Shown here: in pieces, positions 58,244 through 64,000 of the stretch
How positions within the stretch are numbered: position 1 is the first letter of the stretch
Layout of the letters: each line of letters starts with the position of its first letter
Source of the DNA: Candidatus Altimarinota bacterium
Lineage (GTDB): Bacteria > Patescibacteriota > Gracilibacteria > RBG-16-42-10 > JAQVLK01
DNA length: 64,000 nucleotides
Assembly (NCBI GenBank): GCA_028704165.1
Contig: JAQVLK010000002.1
Location: 1 to 64,000, forward strand
Reading direction: 5' to 3'
The notes under the pieces: model-generated
The model's database searches: none
What the model was told of the DNA's origin: nothing
The model's input: the letters and a program-made list of their open reading frames with translations, nothing else
Position numbers and translations under genes: made by a program

Positions 58244-59515
58244 TTAAGCCATTTTTATTCTCTCCATCCCTCCCATATACGGTCGGAGCACTTCCGGCAC
58301 GATCACACTACCGTCAGCTTGTTGATAGTTCTCCAAGATTGGAATCAGGATTCTGGGAGAAGCGATCACGGTGTTATTTAGTGTGTGGCAAAAATGAATT
58401 TTCCCATCTTTATCACGATATTTGAGATTGGCACGGCGAGCTTGATAATCGTAGAAACGTGAGGCGGAGTGAGTTTCTCCATAGCCTTTTCTGCTTGGCA
58501 TCCAAGTCTCGATATCAAATTTTTGGATCTGGCCGGCACCCAAATCACCAGTACAAAGATTCATGACTCGATAAGGCAGTTTCAAAGCTTGCAAGACTTC
58601 TTCTGAATTTTGCAGGATAAATTGATGGTGTTTTTTTGATTCTTCAGTATCATTTTTACAAACAATTACCTGTTCAACTTTCTGAAATTGGTGAATACGG
58701 TAGAGGCCTTTGGTATCTTTGCCATAGCTGCCGGCTTCGCGACGGAAGCAAGAAGAAAGACCGGCATACATTTTTGGTAATTCGCTTTCTTCCAAAATCT
58801 CATCCATATGGTAAGCGGTTACCGGAACCTCGGCTGTTCCGATCAGACTCAGTTCGTCCTTCTCAACGTAGTAAGCTTCTTCTTTACCAAAAGGGAAATA
58901 TCCGGTGCCATACATGGCCTCGTCACGTACCAGTAGCGGAGTGATCATCGGAGTGAAGCCTTTGCTGATGATGTGATCGAGCGCGAAACGGAGTACGGCT
59001 AGTTCGAGCAGAGCTCCAGCATTCTTCAAGAAATAAAAACGTGAACCGGAAAGCTTAGCGCCGCGTTCAAAGTCTACGATATCCAAATCTTGTCCCAGCG
59101 TGATGTGATCTTTGGGTTCAAATTTGAACTGGGGAACTTCTCCCCATTTCTTGATCTCAATATTTTCACTTTCATCTTTGCCGACCGGCACTTCCTCGTC
59201 AGGAATACTGGGAACGGTGTACATCAACTCTTTGAATTCCACTTCAATACCTTGCAACTCACTTTCAAGCTTCTTTAACTTCTCGGAAACCTTTTTCATT
59301 TCTGCAATCATGCCAGCCTTTTTTGCCTTATCAGCCTTAGCAATTTCTTCGGAGGCGTTCTTTTGCTCGGAACGCATGGACTCAATCTGTGGTAAGAAAT
59401 CTCGGCGTTTTTGATCAACCTCAACCAAACGGTCAATATCACACTTCACATTCTTATTCTTCGCAGCTTTTTTGATCAGTTCTGCATTCTCACGGATAAA
59501 CTTTATATCGAGCAT
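58244..59515 (-). CDS. serS: Seryl-tRNA synthetase
   Basis: Charges tRNA-Ser (and tRNA-Sec where present). 423 residues: N-terminal coiled-coil arm (about 25-110), class II motif 2 FRREAGSYGKDTKGLYRIHQFQKVEQ, and motif 3 region GETHSASRFYDYQARRANLKYR plus LNNTVIASPRILIPILENYQ, in which NNT replaces the usual NGS/NGT. Standard length. High confidence. Confidence 0.95.
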   Translation of the reverse strand: MLDIKFIRENAELIKKAAKNKNVKCDIDRLVEVDQKRRDFLPQIESMRSEQKNASEEIAKADKAKKAGMIAEMKKVSEKLKKLESELQGIEVEFKELMYTVPSIPDEEVPVGKDESENIEIKKWGEVPQFKFEPKDHITLGQDLDIVDFERGAKLSGSRFYFLKNAGALLELAVLRFALDHIISKGFTPMITPLLVRDEAMYGTGYFPFGKEEAYYVEKDELSLIGTAEVPVTAYHMDEILEESELPKMYAGLSSCFRREAGSYGKDTKGLYRIHQFQKVEQVIVCKNDTEESKKHHQFILQNSEEVLQALKLPYRVMNLCTGDLGAGQIQKFDIETWMPSRKGYGETHSASRFYDYQARRANLKYRDKDGKIHFCHTLNNTVIASPRILIPILENYQQADGSVIVPEVLRPYMGGMERIKMA

Positions 59516-59573
59516 GGGATGTTTTTAAGCATGCTAAAGATACTAGAGCCCTTGGAACTTGGCAAATGCCGTT

Positions 59574-59732
59574 TTATCCGAAAAAGATCTTGTTTATAAA
59601 AAAAATAAAACCATCTTTGCGATCCCCAAGGTGCCATTTACGTTCCGGCGGACGAGCTTTTTCGGGCTGCTTTCCCTTAGGGGGATCCTTTTTGGGACCT
59701 CCATTAAAGGAATATCCTCCCATGCCATCCAT
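59574..59732 (-). CDS. Possible 52-residue Gly/Pro/Lys-rich protein
   Basis: From ATG 59732: MDGMGGYSFNGGPKKDPPKGKQPEKARPPERKWHL..., with a hydrophobic, Phe-rich end. The biased composition looks protein-like but there is no ribosome site and no homologue known to me. It sits between the divergent serS and sbcC genes. Confidence 0.35.
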   Translation of the reverse strand: MDGMGGYSFNGGPKKDPPKGKQPEKARPPERKWHLGDRKDGFIFFINKIFFG

Positions 59733-59854
59733 TATTTCAAACTTGTTCACTTTTATACTGATTAATAGCTCGCAGTGCAGTCTAATACCAGTTTTTATCA
59801 TTGTAAAGCAGTTTTTTGTTAAGTATGTTAAAATATTTTCGTCTAACTTCCTCT

Positions 59855-62413
59855 ATGCTCCCCTTAAAGCTTGAGCTCAAAAATTTCATGAGTTATGGAC
59901 TCAAAGTCCAACCGGTCGATTTTGCTGAGCTGAACTTGGTAGTTCTTTCTGGTGAAAACGGGGTCGGCAAGTCTTCCTTGCTCGAAGCCATTACTTGGGC
60001 GGTCTGGGGCAAAGCGCGTGTCGCCAGTGATAACGACCTGATTAGAATCGGGCAGATTGAGATGGAGGTAATCTTTGATTTTGAGGTGGACGAAGAAAAG
60101 TACCGTATCATTCGCAAACGCCAGCGTAAATCGCGCGGTGGTGCGACGATCTTGGAATTTCAAGGTTTGAAAGCTGATGAATACATCTCTTTGACAGAAC
60201 CTACTATCAAGGACACGCAAGAAAAAATTATCAACACGATCAAACTTTCCTACGAGACTTTTGTGAATTCAGCCTTTATCCGTCAGGGGCATGCCGATGA
60301 GTTCACCGGTAAAAAGGCGGCCGACAGGAAAGCAATCTTAGGAGAAATCTTAGGGCTTTATCTCTATGACGAATTGGCACAGAAAGCTAAAGAGAAAGTG
60401 AGAATTTTTGAAAGTACGGCTAGTTCCCTGAATCTTTATATAGAACAAATAGAAGGGCAACTGAAGGCGCGAGCAGACTTGGAAGAGCAGTCGCAAAAAC
60501 TGGAACCTGATTTTAAAAAAGCGGAAACTGAGCTCAAAAAACTAGAGCAACAACAAGCTGATTTGCAAGCGAAAGTTGCTCTACTTGAGAGTCTCAAATC
60601 CCAAGCAACCAAGTTATCAGCAGAAACAAAAGAACTGAGTGATGAAGAAGCAGCTCTGGCTAGCAAGCATAAGGATTTGCAAGCAAAAATCAGTACAGCC
60701 AAACAGGTGCTGGCAGGTAAGGAACTTTTGGAAAAAGCTTTTCGGGAACTAAAAGAGATTGAAAAAAAGATCGAGATTCTACGAGGGAAAAAAGAAAAGT
60801 TAAATCTAATTGCCAAAAAAAGACAAGAGGCAGAAGATCGCAAATCTAAGCTTCTGCACGCTTTCGAGGTTAGACAGAAAGAATTGGAGAGTAAGAGAGA
60901 GCTTTTGAAGAACCAGATCAAAGCTGCTGAACAAATCAGTTTCGATCTGCAAAAAGTAAAAAAACAGCTTGCAGAATTAAAGACCTTGAGCCAAAACAAG
61001 GATAGTTTGGATGCCAAAATTGATGAACGTAAAACCAAATTAAATAGCTTGCAGGCTGCTTGGGAAAAACTAAAGGCAGAAGGCAAGGACCTGAAGCAAA
61101 AACAAGAAGATGCCAAGAAATTAAAAGGTGATTGTCCTACTTGTCATCAAAAAATCAGTGCTGAACATCTCGAAAAAGTGTTGGAAAATTATGAAGCTGA
61201 ATTGCAGCAAAAACGTTTGCAATATCAAAAACAAGAAATCGAGCTCCAGAAAATGGGCAAGGAATTGGAAAATCTCTTGCAAAAAGCTGCCGATTTGAAG
61301 CAAGAAATACTGGAAGCGGAGAAATGGCAGCGTGAAGAGGGCCGCTTGCAAGGTGAACTGCAAGAGGTTAAACAGAAAAAATTACTTCTGAACGCCATTA
61401 AAGATGAGCTGGCCAAGCTGCAAACAGAACAGAAAAATAATGCAGAACTACTGGAGCTGGGAGCTGAACTGCATAAATTGAAGGCGGAAGAAAAAATCCA
61501 AGTTTACGATGAATCTGAGCATAGTAAACTCGAGAAGAAACTGAAAGAAAATGAAAGTCTGCATGAAAAACGTGCAGCTCTAGAAAGGGCTCAAAGTCAG
61601 GAAGAACTATACGAGCAAAACCTCAAAGAGTTAGATGAGAGACAACTTGCAAATCAAGCAAAACAACAAAAAGTTAAGCTGGAGCTTGAAAGCACTCTCT
61701 TGAAATTGGCAGAACTAAAAGACTTTGAAAAAGAATTTGCCGAGCAACAAGACTTGTTAACCGAGAGTAAAAAGGCTTATCAACGACTACAATCCGAACG
61801 CAGTGCTATACTGGAAAAACTGAAACATTTAGAAAATTTGGCTCGAGATCTGGCTGAGAAAAAGAAAAATATTGAAGGTTCTCTCAAAGATAAATCCTTG
61901 TATGAAGAATTGGCGGTGGCCTTTGGTAAAAAAGGGGTGCAGGCCATGATTATCGAAAGTGTGGTGCCGGAGATTGAGATCGAGACCAATGAAATCTTGG
62001 GTCGCATGACTGACAATCAGATGCAGGTTAAATTTGAATTACAAAAGCCCAAAAAAGCGAGTGAAGGGACGATCGAAACTTTAGAAATTATGGTCGCTGA
62101 CAGTGTGGGAACCCGTAACTATGAACTTTTTTCCGGTGGTGAAGCCTTCCGTATCAACTTTGCCATTCGAGTCGCACTCTCCAAACTCTTGGCACGGCGA
62201 GCTGGTGCCAGATTGCAATTACTGGTGATTGACGAAGGTTTTGGCAGCCAAGATCAGATCGGTCGTGATCATCTGGTCTCAGCGATCAATTCTATTAAAG
62301 ACGATTTTGCCAAGATCATGGTAGTAACCCATATCGAAGAACTCAAAGACGCTTTCCCGCAGAGAATTGAGGTGCGGAAGGGAGACGAGGGTTCAACTTT
62401 GAAGGTGGCGTAG
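59855..62413 (+). CDS. sbcC: SbcC/Rad50-type ATPase
   Basis: ATPase subunit of the SbcCD/Mre11-Rad50 nuclease that opens hairpins and processes DNA ends. 852 residues from ATG 59855: Walker A GENGVGKSSLLEA, Q-loop region FIRQGHADEF, long coiled coils with a zinc hook CPTCHQ near residue 427, ABC signature LFSGGEAFRINFAIRVALSKLL, and Walker B LLVIDEGFGSQDQIGRDHL. No sbcD is adjacent. Given how many palindromes this genome carries, a hairpin-cutting complex is notable. Confidence 0.9.
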   Translation: MLPLKLELKNFMSYGLKVQPVDFAELNLVVLSGENGVGKSSLLEAITWAVWGKARVASDNDLIRIGQIEMEVIFDFEVDEEKYRIIRKRQRKSRGGATILEFQGLKADEYISLTEPTIKDTQEKIINTIKLSYETFVNSAFIRQGHADEFTGKKAADRKAILGEILGLYLYDELAQKAKEKVRIFESTASSLNLYIEQIEGQLKARADLEEQSQKLEPDFKKAETELKKLEQQQADLQAKVALLESLKSQATKLSAETKELSDEEAALASKHKDLQAKISTAKQVLAGKELLEKAFRELKEIEKKIEILRGKKEKLNLIAKKRQEAEDRKSKLLHAFEVRQKELESKRELLKNQIKAAEQISFDLQKVKKQLAELKTLSQNKDSLDAKIDERKTKLNSLQAAWEKLKAEGKDLKQKQEDAKKLKGDCPTCHQKISAEHLEKVLENYEAELQQKRLQYQKQEIELQKMGKELENLLQKAADLKQEILEAEKWQREEGRLQGELQEVKQKKLLLNAIKDELAKLQTEQKNNAELLELGAELHKLKAEEKIQVYDESEHSKLEKKLKENESLHEKRAALERAQSQEELYEQNLKELDERQLANQAKQQKVKLELESTLLKLAELKDFEKEFAEQQDLLTESKKAYQRLQSERSAILEKLKHLENLARDLAEKKKNIEGSLKDKSLYEELAVAFGKKGVQAMIIESVVPEIEIETNEILGRMTDNQMQVKFELQKPKKASEGTIETLEIMVADSVGTRNYELFSGGEAFRINFAIRVALSKLLARRAGARLQLLVIDEGFGSQDQIGRDHLVSAINSIKDDFAKIMVVTHIEELKDAFPQRIEVRKGDEGSTLKVA

Positions 62414-62460
62414 TGAAGTGGCCGCATTGAAGGGGCCGCAGATCTGCGGCCACTTCACTA
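62411..62460 (+). terminator. Long hairpin after sbcC
   Basis: Perfect 16-bp stem (arms begin TAGTGAAGTGGCCGC and end GCGGCCACTTCACTA) overlapping the sbcC stop; the loop holds a further GGGGCCGC word. Strong structure without U-tract. Confidence 0.55.
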
Positions 62461-62462
62461 CC

Positions 62463-62494
62463 GAATATCCTGGCGTTTAAACGCTAGGATATTC
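62463..62494. repeat. AATATCC-family palindrome after sbcC
   Basis: GAATATCCTGGCGTTT / AAACGCTAGGATATTC, one mismatch pair in 16. Kin of 6506-6537 and 27549-27583. Confidence 0.7.
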
Positions 62495-62526
62495 TTGACA
62501 TATGTGCTCTTTGTGAGCCTATACCC

Positions 62527-62555
62527 TTAAAAAAGAGGCTTATTTGTGCTATAAT
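62527..62555 (+). promoter_or_regulatory. Promoter of the secreted 3D-domain gene
   Basis: TTAAAA (62527-62532), 17-nt spacer ending TTTGTGC, TATAAT (62550-62555), extended -10; 25 nt before the ATG. Confidence 0.65.
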
Positions 62556-62579
62556 GCTTAGATTTATTTGAAAACAAAT

Positions 62580-64000
62580 ATGAAAAAAATTCTCACAAAC
62601 CTATTGATAAGCTCTTTGCTACTGTCTGGTGTTCCATTCGCGCAGGCCTATACGGTCTCGAGTTGGACCGGTACCTGTGTGACGACCGGTTATTATTCGC
62701 CACTGCCGGGCCAGGATTTTTATGTGATGGGTAGTTATGATGCGGATAGGAAGATGAATGGCAACGGTACCAATGGTGCTGACGGTACTCAAGTTTACGA
62801 AGGCATGTTCGCAGCTCCCAAAGATTTGCCCTTTGGTACTCAAATTTATATTCCGGGACTGGGACTTGGTACTGTGCATGATCGTGGAGGAGCTATCATC
62901 TCTTACGAGACTGAAGGGGAAAAAATAATTCGTGTTGATATCTGGATGGGACGAGGGGAAGAAGGACTTTCGCGTGCTTTGAACTGGGGCAAGAGAACGC
63001 ATCTTTGTACCTATTATCTACCGGATACTGAAGTTTATAGTGAACATCAGGTAACAGATTTGAACTTGCCGGCTGCAACGGCCTTGCCCAAGAATCAAAA
63101 TCCATTGAATGAACAAATCTGGGTCGAGAAATTGCAAGCAGCTCTCAAGGATCTTGGTTACTACGAGGGGGAGATGACGGGTAAATTTGATGATCTGACT
63201 CGAGCCTCTTTAATTAAGTTTCAGGTAGATAACAATGTTGTAGATAGTGAGAATTCATGGGGTGCAGGCAATTACGGCACACTCACACAAGTTGCTCTCA
63301 GGCAACATTTGGAAGGAGTGACCGAATCGATTCTCTCCGAAGCTCACAAGGATAAACTACTAGGGCTAGTAGCTGGTGCTGAAGGAGACGAAGTAACAAT
63401 TCTACAAAAAGCTTTGAATGAGGCCGGTGTCTTTAACTACGCTTTTACCACTAGTTTTGGTCCGGTGACCGCCAAGGCCGTCAAAGATTTCCAAGTCGAA
63501 TACGGACTAACTCCAACCGGCGAGGTAGACGAAAGTACGCTGGATAAACTGTATGACGCTGTGCAAGGATTAGTTTCACGTATTCCTGAAGCTGTCGGAG
63601 CTGCTGTGAAAGTACTCCTGAAGCAAGGTGATCGTGGTGACGAAGTTGAAGAACTGCAACGCAAATTAAAAACAGCGGGTTTCTTTTCCTACCCTTACAT
63701 CACTGATAATTTTGGACAGGTCACGGCAGAGGCTGTTCTGGCTTTCCAATTGGCGAAAGGTGTTATTAAAACTCCCAATGATCCCGGTGCAGGTCAACTC
63801 ACGGACAAAACCTTGAGTGCTCTGGAACGTTTCTTAAAATATGCTGATGACTACATTGTTCTCTCTGATGAAACACCTACCGTTCAACGTGCTCTGATCC
63901 CTGTCGCTCAGGCTGAAGAATTTGGATTAATCGCTTTGAGTGGTGTTTCTCCCAAGCTGCAACTTTTGGATGAAGATTATGTTTTTGAAGAAGATCTAGT
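62580..64000 (+). CDS. Secreted 3D-domain protein with peptidoglycan-binding repeats, cut at right edge
   Basis: At least 473 residues, open at the window end. Signal peptide MKKILTNLLISSLLLSGVPFAQA. Then a 3D domain (about 30-135): TGYYSP, YDADRKMNG, VHDRGGAI and RVDIWMGRGEEGLSRALNWGKR supply the three aspartates of the MltA/Rpf-type double-psi barrel. At least three PG_binding_1 repeats follow (VEKLQAALKDLGYYEGEMTGKFDDLT; VTILQKALNEAGVF; VEELQRKLKTAGFF). Probably a cell-wall glycan hydrolase or lytic transglycosylase. Confidence 0.88.
   Translation, partial: MKKILTNLLISSLLLSGVPFAQAYTVSSWTGTCVTTGYYSPLPGQDFYVMGSYDADRKMNGNGTNGADGTQVYEGMFAAPKDLPFGTQIYIPGLGLGTVHDRGGAIISYETEGEKIIRVDIWMGRGEEGLSRALNWGKRTHLCTYYLPDTEVYSEHQVTDLNLPAATALPKNQNPLNEQIWVEKLQAALKDLGYYEGEMTGKFDDLTRASLIKFQVDNNVVDSENSWGAGNYGTLTQVALRQHLEGVTESILSEAHKDKLLGLVAGAEGDEVTILQKALNEAGVFNYAFTTSFGPVTAKAVKDFQVEYGLTPTGEVDESTLDKLYDAVQGLVSRIPEAVGAAVKVLLKQGDRGDEVEELQRKLKTAGFFSYPYITDNFGQVTAEAVLAFQLAKGVIKTPNDPGAGQLTDKTLSALERFLKYADDYIVLSDETPTVQRALIPVAQAEEFGLIALSGVSPKLQLLDEDYVFEEDL

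Noticed and set aside
62619-63105. Antisense frames within the 3D-domain gene
   Set aside because: Shadows of a well-supported secreted protein on the plus strand.

Overview
The window reads like a chromosomal segment of a small-genome, anaerobic, uncultured bacterium of the Candidate Phyla Radiation (Patescibacteria); a Peregrinibacteria-like lineage is my best guess, at moderate confidence. This is inferred from short lipoproteins and membrane proteins, many VirB2/T4SS-pilin-like small proteins, giant PKD proteins, a class III (anaerobic) ribonucleotide reductase as the only RNR seen, a lone ferredoxin, glutamate dehydrogenase, and no respiratory genes. TGA is used as a stop (for example tsaC and the 706-residue PKD gene), so the UGA=Gly code of Gracilibacteria does not apply. 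No rRNA, tRNA, CRISPR array or transposase was recognised.

Layout. 1-10 kb: a gene cut by the left edge, tsaC (t6A), an AMMECR1 + LigB-type pair, a lipoprotein, a membrane protein, recJ, and secF-secD, where SecD carries an embedded parvulin foldase. 10-17 kb: ssb, a lipoprotein, the GDP-mannose module (manB, bifunctional pgi/pmi, manC), small unknown genes and yggS. 17-22 kb: an envelope operon yidC-jag-mraY-O-antigen-ligase-like-yebC. 22-25 kb: a rearranged yebC/tsaD region with remnants of second copies of both genes. 25-31 kb: small lipoproteins, a cyclophilin, zinc-ribbon proteins and radA.

31-41.6 kb is the most striking region. It is one tightly packed minus-strand operon of 13 genes. 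Twelve encode a repeated two-helix VirB2-like pilin module (14 modules in all, three of them in one protein and one fused to six PKD domains), and the remaining gene encodes a 985-residue secreted protein with about eight PKD domains. The operon has its own extended -10 promoter. No secretion ATPase is in view. I propose a multi-pilin surface structure or adhesion system.

41.7-64 kb: a ComEC-like metallo-hydrolase, MscS, nusA, a Fur-family regulator with a palindromic operator, gdhA, nrdR-nrdD-nrdG, a ferredoxin, an orphan OmpR-family response regulator, a very AT-rich Cys-rich lipoprotein, serS, sbcC, and a secreted 3D-domain/peptidoglycan-binding protein cut by the right edge.

Two genome-wide themes stand out. 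First, four promoters (ssb, the response regulator itself, and two in front of the ComEC-like hydrolase) share an 11-bp-spaced direct repeat CTTAATC placed exactly 9 nt before the -10 hexamer, the geometry of a PhoB/OmpR class activator site; this looks like a small regulon of the orphan regulator. Second, several families of short palindromic repeats are scattered between genes and also sit in frame inside tsaD (twice), manB and pgi/pmi, much as palindromic elements do in Rickettsia genes.
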